A stretch of DNA of 64,000 bases. It comes from Saccharopolyspora rhizosphaerae (GTDB taxonomy: Bacteria; Actinomycetota; Actinomycetes; Mycobacteriales; Pseudonocardiaceae). Position numbers and translations under genes: made by a program. The notes beneath the pieces are model-generated. The model was not told the origin of the DNA and made no database searches. It saw nothing but the letters and a program-made list of their open reading frames with translations. The DNA is taken from positions 1-64,000 of the forward strand of contig NZ_RSAA01000009.1 in NCBI RefSeq assembly GCF_003931915.1. Direction: 5' to 3'. How positions within the stretch are numbered: the first letter of the stretch is position 1; every line of letters begins with the position of its first letter. Positions 36,881 to 45,661 of the stretch are shown one piece after another.

Positions 36881-38173
36881 TCACTCCGGCAGGTGGAACG
36901 GCACCGCCCGCCAGGGGCTGTCGCCCTCGGCGAGCAGCGCGCGGTGGGCCTCCAGGACGTCGGTGTAGGTGGGGCCGAAAGCCTCGTCGTCGAAGTGCAG
37001 GCAGCGGCCCAGGACGTAGCCGACGGAGAACTCCGCCCACGACCCGTACCGCGACCGGGTCTCGCGGCTGACCAGGTCCAGCGCCTCGTACATCTCCGCC
37101 TGCGTCGCGTAGCGGGCACCCCGGCCCCAGCGGGCCATCGTCGACGCCCGCCCCAGGTCCCAGGCGGCGACCGTGCGCACGTACCCGTCCGGCGGCAGCA
37201 GCTCGTCGGCGCGGAACCGGGCCTCGTACCGGACGATCGTGCCGACCAGCCCGCACAAGAAGTCCGCGTAGGAGTCCACCTCCGGACTCCCGCCGCGCTC
37301 GGCTGACGCGCCCGGCACGTTCGCCGCGATGTTGTTGCGGATCGTGGTGTCCACGCACTCCCGCCACCGCTGCGGACCCACCAGCGGGCCCTCGGTGCTG
37401 AGCAGGAAGTTCCGCGCGCCCAGCACGAAGTCCCAGTCCGAGGTGCTGACGTCGCAGTTGAGCAACCGGTTCTGCAGGGTGATCCAGTCCTGGCGCGCCT
37501 CCACGCCCCAGCCCTCGGCGAGCCGCTCCACCTCACCGCTGTAGCCCAACCCGTGCCAGTCGAGGTTGTTCCACGCGTCGCCGTTGAGGTAGCAGAGGTG
37601 GGCGCCGCAGGCCAGGCCGTGCAGCAGCTCCGTCGGCTCGCAACCCGTGCTGTGCCGGGTGACGACCCGGTGGCCGCCGAGGCCTGGTGCGTCGCGGCGT
37701 TCGTGAGCTTCCTTCCAGCGCTCCCGGTCGTGGTCGGTGACCTCCAGGTACAGCTCGCACGGGGTGTTCGCGTTGACCGCAAGGACCTCCACCTCCGCGG
37801 GGACGATCTCCGCCAGCGTCCGGATCGAGGCGAACTCGTAGACCAGGTACGGGTGCGGGCGCGGCAGCATGTCCTGGGTGTAGACGAAGGTCGCGGTCCG
37901 GCCGTCACCCAGCCTCGAGGTCACCACCTGCCGCTTCGCCGGGTCGCGGTGCGCGTGCACCAGTGCCACCGGGTGGTACGCGCCGACGGTGGCGAGCACG
38001 CGCAGGTAGGACCCGGTGTCCCCGTCGGCGAGCGCGGCGCAGAGCTCTCGTTCGACGGCGGTCGGCGGGACGAACGGTTGATCACTGGGAACGATCGGGA
38101 CGACCTCGTCGTGGTCGTCGACCTCACCCACGGTGTAGTACGGGCCGAAAGCCCCGCCGAGCGGAGGAGTCAC
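36881..38173 (-). CDS. DUF1266 domain protein
   Basis: 430 residues, soluble. The C-terminal half matches DUF1266 (WGVEARQDWITLQNRLLN, DLGRASTMARWGRGARYAT, SWAEFSVGYVLGRCLHFDD), a family of unknown function with a characteristic Trp/Arg-rich helical core. The N-terminal half (about 35-180) resembles a SseB-like domain. Start GTG 38173 has TAAGTT 7 bases upstream and no Shine-Dalgarno, so it is probably leaderless. No neighbours suggest a pathway. Confidence 0.75.
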   Translation of the reverse strand: MTPPLGGAFGPYYTVGEVDDHDEVVPIVPSDQPFVPPTAVERELCAALADGDTGSYLRVLATVGAYHPVALVHAHRDPAKRQVVTSRLGDGRTATFVYTQDMLPRPHPYLVYEFASIRTLAEIVPAEVEVLAVNANTPCELYLEVTDHDRERWKEAHERRDAPGLGGHRVVTRHSTGCEPTELLHGLACGAHLCYLNGDAWNNLDWHGLGYSGEVERLAEGWGVEARQDWITLQNRLLNCDVSTSDWDFVLGARNFLLSTEGPLVGPQRWRECVDTTIRNNIAANVPGASAERGGSPEVDSYADFLCGLVGTIVRYEARFRADELLPPDGYVRTVAAWDLGRASTMARWGRGARYATQAEMYEALDLVSRETRSRYGSWAEFSVGYVLGRCLHFDDEAFGPTYTDVLEAHRALLAEGDSPWRAVPFHLPE

Positions 38174-38251
38174 GCGGCCGAACTTACCGACGCGGTCCGC
38201 AGCCGGACGCCTTCTGCGACAACTCGCCAACACCCCAGTTCAGCAAGGCCT

Positions 38252-39406
38252 TCAGAGCGTCCCGAGGGCCTGTTCGAAGTCCGCGACGAGGTCCTCCGGG
38301 CTCTCCACGCCCACGCTGATGCGGACCAGGTCGTCGGTGACACCGAGGGCCAGCCGGTCCTGCGGGCTCATGCCCGCGTGGGAGGTGGCTGCGGGGCGGG
38401 TGATCAGCGATTCCACCCCGCCGAGGCTGGGCGCGTCGAACGGCAGCCGCACCGCGTCGATGAGCTTCTGCGCGGCGGAGACCCCGCCCGCCGGCCGGAT
38501 GCTGAGCATCCCGCCGAACCCGTCGAAGAGCTCCGAGGCCCGCTGGTGGTCGGGGTGCGAGGCGAGGCCGGGGTGGTTGACCTCGGCGACCTCCGGCCGG
38601 TCCGCGAGGAACTCGGCCAGCCGCAGGGCGTTCTCGTTCTGCGCGCGGACCCGCAGCGCCAGCGTCTTCAGGCCGCGGGCCAGCAGGAACCCGGCGTGCG
38701 GGTCGAGCGTGCCGCCGAAGTGGTTGGAGGTGGTCCGGGCCCGCTCGACGTGCTCGGCGTCGCCGACGACGGCGCCGGCGACGATGTCGGAGTGCCCGTT
38801 GAGGTACTTCGTCGCGCTGTGCAGCACCAGGTCGAAACCCGCGGTCACCGGGCGGAAGTTCACGGGCGTCGCGAAGGTGTTGTCGATCAGGCTGACCAGC
38901 CCGTTCGCCCGCGCGAACGCCGCGACCTCCGGCAGCCTGCCGACCCGGACCAGCGGGTTGGTGATGCTCTCGACCAGCACTGCCTTCGTCTTCGCGGTGA
39001 GCGCGGCCTCCCAGGTCTCCGGGCGGTGCGGGTCGATGAAGGTGAAGGTCCAGCCGAAGTCGGCGGCGTGCTGGGTGAGGAAGTCGTGCGTGCCGCCGTA
39101 GAGGCAGTCGCCCACCAGCAGGTGATCCCCACTGCGCAGGACGCTGTGCAGCGCGGTGGTGATGGCGGCCATCCCGGAGGCGGTGGCCAGCCCGGCTTCG
39201 GCGCCCTCCAGCGCGGCGAGCTTGTCGTGCAGGTAGGACTGCGAGGGCGTGGAGTTCAGCCGGATGTAGCGCAGGTCGTGGTAGTCGGTTCCGGACGGCA
39301 CCGAGTACACCGTGCCCTGGTAGATCGGGTACACCACGGAGCCTTCGGGCCCCGGGCGGCGCTCGCCGCCGTGCACCGCTCGCGTCTCGATCCGGTCCTC
39401 GTCCAT
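38252..39406 (-). CDS. Cystathionine gamma-synthase/lyase family PLP enzyme
   Basis: 384 residues, Cys/Met metabolism PLP family. The Schiff-base Lys lies in LHSATKYLNGHSD; LATASGMAAIT, DNTFATP and RISVGVESPEDL are standard. The family includes gamma-lyases, gamma-synthases and methionine gamma-lyases; sequence reading cannot separate these safely. ATG 39406 has AGGAGG 7 bases upstream; longer upstream frame lacks similarity. Monocistronic. Confidence 0.88.
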   Translation of the reverse strand: MDEDRIETRAVHGGERRPGPEGSVVYPIYQGTVYSVPSGTDYHDLRYIRLNSTPSQSYLHDKLAALEGAEAGLATASGMAAITTALHSVLRSGDHLLVGDCLYGGTHDFLTQHAADFGWTFTFIDPHRPETWEAALTAKTKAVLVESITNPLVRVGRLPEVAAFARANGLVSLIDNTFATPVNFRPVTAGFDLVLHSATKYLNGHSDIVAGAVVGDAEHVERARTTSNHFGGTLDPHAGFLLARGLKTLALRVRAQNENALRLAEFLADRPEVAEVNHPGLASHPDHQRASELFDGFGGMLSIRPAGGVSAAQKLIDAVRLPFDAPSLGGVESLITRPAATSHAGMSPQDRLALGVTDDLVRISVGVESPEDLVADFEQALGTL

Positions 39407-39859
39407 CTGGCCCCTCCTGGTGCTCAACCTGATCGTCAGCCTACGAACGCGTCGACGCGCCGTGAAGGCCGCCGGTTTAGGCCTGATCGGGTGACTCTCG
39501 GTCGGGTGGTACGGGGTTCGGGGCCTCGGATCGGAAATTCCTTCACCCCCGTGCACCGTCCGTGTCCCGTCCCCGGACCGAGCAGGACCGCTGTCGGGCG
39601 GTTCACCGCGATTCGTGACAGGGGCGGACACTGCGTGTTCGTGCCGATTCTTGTGGCGGAATTCGGCATTGCTCAGCCGGTCCCGGTGAACACAAGTTGA
39701 AATGCGTTGACGCGCATTCGGAAATGCGCTTGCCGACGTGCTCGGCTCCAATCTTTCTCGGGCTGCCCCGACGCCGGATCAAAAGTGGCCCGGCGTATGC
39801 CACCGGAATTCACCGAGCCGCGGATCACGAAGAGCCCGCGGTGCCAGGAGTGAAGCACA
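39407..39859. other. 453-bp promoter region of the M23 peptidase gene
   Basis: AT-richer than its surroundings, no gene seen. Three AATGCG half-sites in alternating orientation lie at 39701-39728. Given the downstream cell-wall enzyme I looked for a c-di-AMP (ydaO-type) riboswitch and could not recognise one. Confidence 0.5.
39701..39728. promoter_or_regulatory. Triple AATGCG half-site array
   Basis: AATGCG (39701-39706), its complement CGCATT (39713-39718) after 6 bases, and AATGCG again (39723-39728) after 4 bases. The overlapping inverted pairs, about 130 bp upstream of the M23 gene, look like a protein-binding site. Confidence 0.45.
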
Positions 39860-40453
39860 ATGGCATTGCGTAAAAGACCCGTCACCGATGATGTCCTCAG
39901 CGTCCTGCTCGCAGCCGGTCTCTGCGCCGGCGGAACCACCACCGCGATGATCGCTGTGCAGGATGCCCACCCCGAGCGGAATATCCCAGCGGCGCAACAG
40001 GTCACGCACTTCACCGCACTACCCCAGATCGAATCCGGACGACCAGCTCCCCGGCCCGCACCCTGGCTCGCGCCGACGCGCGGCGTGATCACCAGTGGCT
40101 TCGGGATGCGGGGTGGCGAGATGCACAAGGGCGTCGACATCGCCAACGACATCGGCACACCCATCCGCGCGGCTTCCGCGGGCACGGTCATCAATTCCGG
40201 ACCGGCCAGCGGCTACGGGCTGTGGGTCCGGGTCGCGCACCCCGACGACACGGTTTCCACCTACGGGCACATCGATTCGTCGCAAGTGCAGGAGGGCCAG
40301 GAGGTCCAAGCCGGTGATCTCATCGCCACCATGGGCAACCGCGGCCAGTCCACCGGACCGCACCTGCACTTCCAGATCGAGGTCGGGGGTGAACCGGTCG
40401 ACCCCGTCTCCTTCTACGGAGAGGAGCGGTTGTTGACCGATTGGCCGGAGTAG
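39860..40453 (+). CDS. M23-family zinc metallopeptidase, LytM type
   Basis: 197 residues. An N-terminal hydrophobic segment (about 14-33) exports or anchors it; the M23 domain has the zinc ligands in MHKGVDIAND (His and Asp) and the HxH of GPHLHFQIEVGG, with the Arg/Gly-rich RGGE loop before. It should cut peptidoglycan cross-bridges outside the cell. AGGAG sits 8 bases before ATG. No SH3 or LysM binding module is attached, so it is a minimal single-domain enzyme. Confidence 0.9.
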   Translation: MALRKRPVTDDVLSVLLAAGLCAGGTTTAMIAVQDAHPERNIPAAQQVTHFTALPQIESGRPAPRPAPWLAPTRGVITSGFGMRGGEMHKGVDIANDIGTPIRAASAGTVINSGPASGYGLWVRVAHPDDTVSTYGHIDSSQVQEGQEVQAGDLIATMGNRGQSTGPHLHFQIEVGGEPVDPVSFYGEERLLTDWPE

Positions 40454-40788
40454 GGACGATTCGCGGATCGAGCCGATCCGCACCTCTCGCGGAAGTTCCA
40501 GCGCACCCGGCGTGCCGCCGGACCCCGTTCAGCCCACCCGGTTGACCGGGGTTCCGGTGGCGCTGCCACAGTGTCCTGACCCGGAACCGCGCAGCACTTC
40601 CCGGCATCGCGCCACTCACTGTTATCACTGCCGGGTATTGCGAGTTCTGCGGCGCTCTCGTCCAGCGGTGATCACTCGGCGCAGTCGGCAATGGTTCGAA
40701 AAGACCAGTCGAGAGTCACCCTCCTGGCCGATTGTCGTGGAACTCCGGGAGACACTTCGATCGCACTAACGCGCTGGAAGGACGAGTG
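40454..40788. other. 335-bp intergenic region
   Basis: A GCGGATC/GATCCGC hairpin with 5-base loop (40463-40481) directly follows the M23 gene and may terminate it. The remainder is featureless to my reading apart from the next gene's GGAAGGA site. Confidence 0.5.
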
Positions 40789-41601
40789 ATGGAGCGAGTG
40801 GATACGGCCGGGATCATCGGCGGTGGGGTGCTCGCCGAGGATCGCCAGCAGGGGGACTGGGAGCGTCGGATCGCCCAGCGCTCTGAAGAGCTCTACCGGG
40901 CGCGCATCGTGCAGCGGCTGCTGCTCGTGTGGGCCGTGCCCGGGAACCTGCTGCTGACGGCGGTGGGGGTGACGCTGCTGGCGTTATCTCCCTCGGTGGT
41001 GCCCGCAGCGGTGACTTTCGTGGTCACCGCGGTCTCCGCGGGCGTGGCAGCCGTGTACGTGTACCGGCAGCACTTTAAGGTTCGCGCGGTGGACACCGAC
41101 CTGCGCGCACTCGAAGTTGCGCACCGCGAACACCTGCTGGACGAACTGGGCACCGGCGACCTGCTGGACGCGCACAAGCGCTACCGGGCGCAGCTGCCGG
41201 AGCTGATCGAGCGCTACCGCCACGAGGCCCGCAGCGACCGCTGGAAGGAGAGCGCGCTGCAGACCGTCGTGATCGGCGGCTCGATCATCGCCGCGACCGC
41301 GACGGCGGCCGCTGCTTCGGTCGCGGAAGTCCGGTGGTTCGCCATCGGGCTGGGTCTGCTGGTGGCGATCTCCGCCGCCTACGCGGGTTACGCCAAGCAC
41401 CGCGACCGGAGCGCCTCTTGGCAGGAGACCGCCGACGCGCTGGAGCGCGAGTACGAATCGGTGGAACTGCGGGTGGGTCGCTACCGGCGGTTCGACTCGG
41501 AGCGGGAGGCGTACGCCGAGTTCGCCGAAGCGGTCGAGGCGCTGCGCGCCGAGCGGGCCCGACGGTTGCCGTCGGCAGTCAACGACGGGCTCAAGCAGTA
41601 A
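40789..41601 (+). CDS. DUF4231/SLATT-like four-helix membrane protein
   Basis: 270 residues. Two pairs of membrane helices (about 43-66/70-92 and 157-177/181-202), each pair preceded by a charged cytosolic helical segment, end in a long amphipathic C-terminal region (EREYESVELRVGRYRRFDSEREAYAEF). This duplicated 2-TM plus cytosolic-helix plan fits DUF4231/SLATT proteins, which in nucleotide-signalled defence systems act as membrane effectors. No nucleotide cyclase or SLOG partner is encoded beside it, so the defence role is only an analogy. Confidence 0.6.
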   Translation: MERVDTAGIIGGGVLAEDRQQGDWERRIAQRSEELYRARIVQRLLLVWAVPGNLLLTAVGVTLLALSPSVVPAAVTFVVTAVSAGVAAVYVYRQHFKVRAVDTDLRALEVAHREHLLDELGTGDLLDAHKRYRAQLPELIERYRHEARSDRWKESALQTVVIGGSIIAATATAAAASVAEVRWFAIGLGLLVAISAAYAGYAKHRDRSASWQETADALEREYESVELRVGRYRRFDSEREAYAEFAEAVEALRAERARRLPSAVNDGLKQ

Positions 41602-41765
41602 TCAAGATCGGTGGGCCATCCCTCGTTCGTGAGGAACGGGCTGGGCTAGTCGATCACCCGTTGTTGATATTCGTGGCTGATGTGATCGCTGAACAGTGGT
41701 GAGTGTTTCTTCCGTAATCTCCGCCGCACGCACAGGACTCGGCCTGTGCAGAGAGGAGCATTGCG

Positions 41766-42788
41766 ATGAAGCGCACCTTCACAGCGGCGGCCGCCGTACT
41801 GGCCGGTGGTGCCGGCGCCGTCGGATTCGCGACCACGGCCACAGCTGCCGAGTCCCCGCAGCTGCCGGCATCGCTGCCCACCGACAACGGCGTGGCCAAC
41901 ACCGTGTTCCACGCGGCCGGAACCGTCGCCTCGGCGCAGAAGACCGTGGGTGACGTGGTCCCGCTCGAGCAGCAGCTCACGGGCCGGTCCGGCGACCCGG
42001 TCAGCCAGGTGGTCAGCGGCACCCCGGTCGCCGGTGTGGCCCAGCCGGTCGTCGACGCGGTGCAGAACGCCAGCACCGGTCACACGCACAGCCTCGACCC
42101 GGCCTCCGCGCTGGACGAGGCCCCGCTCCCGGTCGGCTCCACGCTTCCGGCGGAGAAGAGCGGTCTGCCGGGCCTGGACGCCCTCGGCCCGGTGGCCGAC
42201 GTGGCCAGCGGTCTTCCGGTGCTCGGCTCGCTCCCGGCGGGCAAGAGCGGTCTGCCGGGCCTGGACGCCCTCGGCCCGGTGGCCGACGTGGCCAGCGGTC
42301 TTCCGGTGCTCGGCTCGCTCCCGGCGGGCAAGAGCGGTCTGCCGGGTCTCGACGCCCTCGGCCCGGTGGCCGACGTGGCCAGCGGTCTTCCGGTGCTCGG
42401 CTCGCTCCCGGCGGGCAAGAGCGGTCTGCCGGGTCTCGACGCCCTCGGCCCCGTGACCGACGTGACCGGTGGTCTGCCGGTCGCCGACTCGCTGCCCGTC
42501 GGCAAGACCGGTGCGACCGACGCCCTGCCCACCACCCTCACCGGCACCCTGGACCAGGCCACCCAGAGCGCCCCGCAGACCAAGCCCGCGCAGCCCGTGC
42601 AGCAGCTGCCCACCAACGTCGTCGGTGACACCGTGAGCAACGTGCTCGAGGGCAACACCGAGCTCGGCGGTGCTCCGCTGCCCACCGGCAAGAGCGACCC
42701 GGTCGGCGGCCTGACCGGCGGACTGCCCGTCGTCAGCGACGTCGTGTCACACGGCCCGCTCGGCAGCACCACCCAGCTCGGCAGCTGA
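41766..42788 (+). CDS. Secreted repeat protein
   Basis: 340 residues. Signal peptide (MKRTFTAAAAVLAGGAGAVGF, cleavage near TATAAE) and no membrane anchor, so it is released or bound non-covalently to the wall. Residues 131-246 are four 29-residue repeats (core GLPGLDALGPVADVASGLPV), low in charge and free of aromatic residues, and more divergent copies flank them. The N-terminal region also shows VVSGTPVAGVAQPVV-type motifs. No enzyme domain is seen; a structural or surface-coat role is plausible. AGAGAGGAG precedes ATG. Confidence 0.8.
   Translation: MKRTFTAAAAVLAGGAGAVGFATTATAAESPQLPASLPTDNGVANTVFHAAGTVASAQKTVGDVVPLEQQLTGRSGDPVSQVVSGTPVAGVAQPVVDAVQNASTGHTHSLDPASALDEAPLPVGSTLPAEKSGLPGLDALGPVADVASGLPVLGSLPAGKSGLPGLDALGPVADVASGLPVLGSLPAGKSGLPGLDALGPVADVASGLPVLGSLPAGKSGLPGLDALGPVTDVTGGLPVADSLPVGKTGATDALPTTLTGTLDQATQSAPQTKPAQPVQQLPTNVVGDTVSNVLEGNTELGGAPLPTGKSDPVGGLTGGLPVVSDVVSHGPLGSTTQLGS
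42156..42503 (+). repeat. Four tandem 87-bp repeats within the secreted protein gene
   Basis: Unit starts at 42156, 42243, 42330 and 42417, exactly 87 bp (29 codons) apart. Units 1-3 are nearly identical at the DNA level, differing mainly by a CTGGAC/CTCGAC synonymous change; unit 4 diverges in its second half. A further degenerate unit begins at 42504. The period keeps the reading frame. Confidence 0.95.
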
Positions 42789-42914
42789 TCCCCCACGTCG
42801 GCTCACCCGTTGACGCGTCGGCGTTCCCCTTCCCCGCCGGACGAACCGGGTGATGAGCCCCCAGTACAACGACGTCACACCTCGCCACGCCCCTCCCGGC
42901 GAGGATGTGTCCCC

Positions 42915-42950
42915 GAGGGCGGTGCGCGTTTCCCGTCGCGCACCGCCCTC
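42915..42950. terminator. Bidirectional terminator
   Basis: Perfect 14-bp stem GAGGGCGGTGCGCG/CGCGCACCGCCCTC (42915-42928 with 42937-42950) with an 8-base loop, between the convergent repeat-protein and rifampin phosphotransferase-like genes. Confidence 0.88.
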
Positions 42951-42974
42951 TTCACGTGCCACCGTCCTCTGTGG

Positions 42975-45509
42975 TCAGAGATCGACGGTGCCGGTGGCGC
43001 CGTGCACCGTGATGGTCTGCCCGTCGGTGATCCGGGCGGTGGCGTCCGGAACGCCGACCACTGCGGGGATTCCGCACTCGCGCGCGACCGTCGCGCCGTG
43101 GGAGTTGGGTCCGCCCATCTCCATGACGAGGCCCGCGGCGGAGAGGAACAGCGGTGTCCACCCCGGATCCGTGGACGGGGCGACGAGGACCTCGCCGACG
43201 TCCAGGTGTGCTCCTGCAGGATCGCGGATCACCCGTGCCACGCCGGTGACGGTGCCCGCCGAGGCCGACGTCCCGCGCAACGACTTCTCCGAAACCGCCT
43301 GCGTCATCGTGGTTTCCGGCTCGGTGCCGTCGGAGAGCAGCAGTCTCGGCAGGTGCTTCCGGCGGAGTTCGCGCTCGTGGGTGGCGCGCCGCTCGGCGAT
43401 CAGATCGCGCTGGTCGGCACCATCGACGGTCTTCGAGAGTTCCTCGTAGTCCAGGAAGAACACGTCATCGGGATCGAGAACCGCTCGCTGTGCGTGGAGT
43501 TCCTCGCCGATCGCGCGAAGGTGCTCGCGAGCGCTGGCGATGCCGAGGATCGCGCAGTACTTCGGCAGTTCCCGCATCCCCGCCAGGCCGCGCACGCGGT
43601 CGAGCAGGAACTCCGCGACCCTGGCGTGCAGCCGGTTGGGCAGCCGGGACACGATCTCGCTGACCACCACCTCGGCTTCGTCGGCGCTCCGCCGGTACCG
43701 CTGCGCGGCGTCGTGCCCGGCGCCGCCGGTGCGCGCGTAGCTCTGCACCGCCGCCAGCACCGGGGCGGGATCCTCCGACCAGCGCGGCACGCCCACGTCG
43801 ATCTCGGTGGCCGTGCGGTGGCCGTGGCGTGCCAGGAAGTCGTCCAGTCCGAAGAGGACCTCGGCGGGCAGCGCACGGTCCCGGTAGCGGGTGGCGAGGT
43901 CGCCGACGTCGGGCCCGGTGTGCTGCGCGAGCGCCCAGAGCTCGAGGTCCATCTCGGTGGTGATGTTGTGCGGGATCCCGGAGAGCGCCGCGTGGATCTC
44001 CGACTCGCTCGCGCGCACCAATGTCGGCAGGAGTCGGCCGAGCAGCAGGATCGGCATCATCCGCGGCGCCACCCACGCCATGCGCGGTGCGGTCACCCGC
44101 AGCAGCGCGTCCCGGGCGGCGTCGAGCCGTTCCCGCGCGGTCCTCGGTTCCGGTGCAGCGAGGTCGGCGCGGAGCTGGTCGACCCGGCGGAACGCCTCCT
44201 CCCGGGCGCGGGCGGGATCGCGCAGCACCGCGGCCAGCGCCAGGGGGAGGCGGTTGCGCGCCAGGAATCGCGCGAGCGCTCCCAGCACGCGCCACGGCAC
44301 GCCCCGGTCCGGTGCGAAGCGTGGGTCCTCCAGCAGGGATTCGTAGACGCGCCCGGAGCGCGCCTCGGCCGCCGCCAGCATCCGGGGCAGCACGGCTCGA
44401 CCGATCCGGTTCCGGGTGGTGCCGGTGATGTCCAGGAACAGCCACCCGTCGACCGTCCGGAGTGGACGGGGCCGCCCGCCTGGAGCGCGGAGCCCGAGCT
44501 CGCGCAGCACGCCGGTGGCCAGCAGGCCGGTGGTCGCGGCGCCCATCGGTGTCAGCGGCCGGTAGACGCCCTGGGCGACGTTGACCGAGAAGTACAGCCG
44601 CAGCCCCTCCTCGACCTGGGTGGGCAGCGGGAAGAGCGTGGTGATCGGTCGCGACTGGGTCAGCCAGACCCCGTCGGCGCCGATCGCCCACTCGACGTCC
44701 TGCGGGGCGCCGTAGTGCTCGGCGACCGCACGCCCGAGCTCAGCGAGCTCGCGGGCCTGCTCCTCGCTGACCGACGCGACCTCGGAGTCCTGGCCGACGG
44801 TCCGCACACCACCACCCTCGGCGGGCCGGACGGAGGTCGGCTTGTCACCGAGGCGCGTGGTCACCCGGCTCCCGGACACCACGAAGTGGTCCGGGGTGAC
44901 CGAGCCGGAGACGACCGACTCGCCGAGCCCGGTGTTGGCGTCGATGACGCACTCCGACCGGTCCCCGGTGACCGGGTTGGCGGTGAACAGCACCCCGGCG
45001 GCGTGGGCGTCGACCATCCGCTGCACCACGACCGCCAGCCGCACTGAGGCGTGCTCGACTCCGTTCGCCGCGCGGTAGGACACCGCTCGGTCGGACCACG
45101 ACGAGGCCCAGCAGCGGCGGACCGCCGACAGCAGCTCCTCGGTCCCGACGACGTTGAGGAAGGTGTCCTGCTGGCCGGCGAAGCTCGCGTGCGGCAGGTC
45201 CTCGGCCGTCGCCGACGACCGCACCGCCACCGGACCTGAGCCGAGCTCGGCGTGGGCGCCGGTGATCGCGCTGACCAGCTCCGCGGGGAGGGGCGTGCCG
45301 CAGATCCGCTCGCGGATGTGGCCGGCCGAGCCGGGGAGGTCGTCGAGCAGGTCGTCGACCTGGCAGACCTCGCCGTAGACCTCGGTGGTGATCACGAAGC
45401 CGGGTGGGACGCGGAACCCGGCCTCGATCAGTTCGCCGAGGTTGGCCGCCTTCCCGCCGACCACCTCGGCCATCCCCGCGTGGACCTCGTCGAGCCGCAG
45501 CACCGGCAC
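42975..45509 (-). CDS. Rifampin phosphotransferase-like PEP/pyruvate-utilising enzyme
   Basis: 844 residues in three parts: an ATP-grasp domain (VGGKAANLGELIEAGF, AVRSSATAEDLPHASFAGQQDTFLNV split across two motifs), a central all-alpha domain of about 420 residues with YFSVNVAQGVYRPLTPMG, and a C-terminal swivelling His domain with MGGPNSHGATVAREC (catalytic H804). This order and length fit rifampin phosphotransferase (RPH), which phosphorylates rifamycins using ATP; pyruvate/PEP synthase is the main alternative but has another C-terminal barrel. No rifamycin-associated element is seen upstream. GTG 45509 has GAGGAGG 8 bases upstream. Confidence 0.8.
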   Translation of the reverse strand: MPVLRLDEVHAGMAEVVGGKAANLGELIEAGFRVPPGFVITTEVYGEVCQVDDLLDDLPGSAGHIRERICGTPLPAELVSAITGAHAELGSGPVAVRSSATAEDLPHASFAGQQDTFLNVVGTEELLSAVRRCWASSWSDRAVSYRAANGVEHASVRLAVVVQRMVDAHAAGVLFTANPVTGDRSECVIDANTGLGESVVSGSVTPDHFVVSGSRVTTRLGDKPTSVRPAEGGGVRTVGQDSEVASVSEEQARELAELGRAVAEHYGAPQDVEWAIGADGVWLTQSRPITTLFPLPTQVEEGLRLYFSVNVAQGVYRPLTPMGAATTGLLATGVLRELGLRAPGGRPRPLRTVDGWLFLDITGTTRNRIGRAVLPRMLAAAEARSGRVYESLLEDPRFAPDRGVPWRVLGALARFLARNRLPLALAAVLRDPARAREEAFRRVDQLRADLAAPEPRTARERLDAARDALLRVTAPRMAWVAPRMMPILLLGRLLPTLVRASESEIHAALSGIPHNITTEMDLELWALAQHTGPDVGDLATRYRDRALPAEVLFGLDDFLARHGHRTATEIDVGVPRWSEDPAPVLAAVQSYARTGGAGHDAAQRYRRSADEAEVVVSEIVSRLPNRLHARVAEFLLDRVRGLAGMRELPKYCAILGIASAREHLRAIGEELHAQRAVLDPDDVFFLDYEELSKTVDGADQRDLIAERRATHERELRRKHLPRLLLSDGTEPETTMTQAVSEKSLRGTSASAGTVTGVARVIRDPAGAHLDVGEVLVAPSTDPGWTPLFLSAAGLVMEMGGPNSHGATVARECGIPAVVGVPDATARITDGQTITVHGATGTVDL

Positions 45510-45562
45510 GGCGACCACCTCCTCGTGCGTGGACCGACCGTAACCCCGCCGCGCTCCGGAAA

Positions 45563-45576
45563 TCAACGGTCGTTGA
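45563..45576. promoter_or_regulatory. Palindromic operator candidate TCAACG-GT-CGTTGA
   Basis: Perfect 6+2+6 palindrome with AT-rich flanks, about 54 bp upstream of the RPH-like gene and 86 bp before the divergent small gene. Size and place fit a TetR/MarR-type site. Confidence 0.5.
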
Positions 45577-45661
45577 ATTTACGGCCATCAGGGTGATCTC
45601 CGCCGAGAGGTCGTCATGGAACGGAACGGGGGGCATCCCTTCCCACGGAGGAAGGAGTGAC

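Noticed and set aside
39407-39859. c-di-AMP (ydaO) riboswitch before the M23 gene
   Set aside because: The conserved core could not be recognised in this leader by eye.
42156-42503. Tandem repeats considered as a CRISPR array
   Set aside because: Contiguous 87-bp units without spacers, in frame within a coding gene.
45510-45661. Rifamycin-associated element upstream of the RPH-like gene
   Set aside because: The known 19-bp palindromic pattern is absent; only an unrelated TCAACG-GT-CGTTGA palindrome is present.
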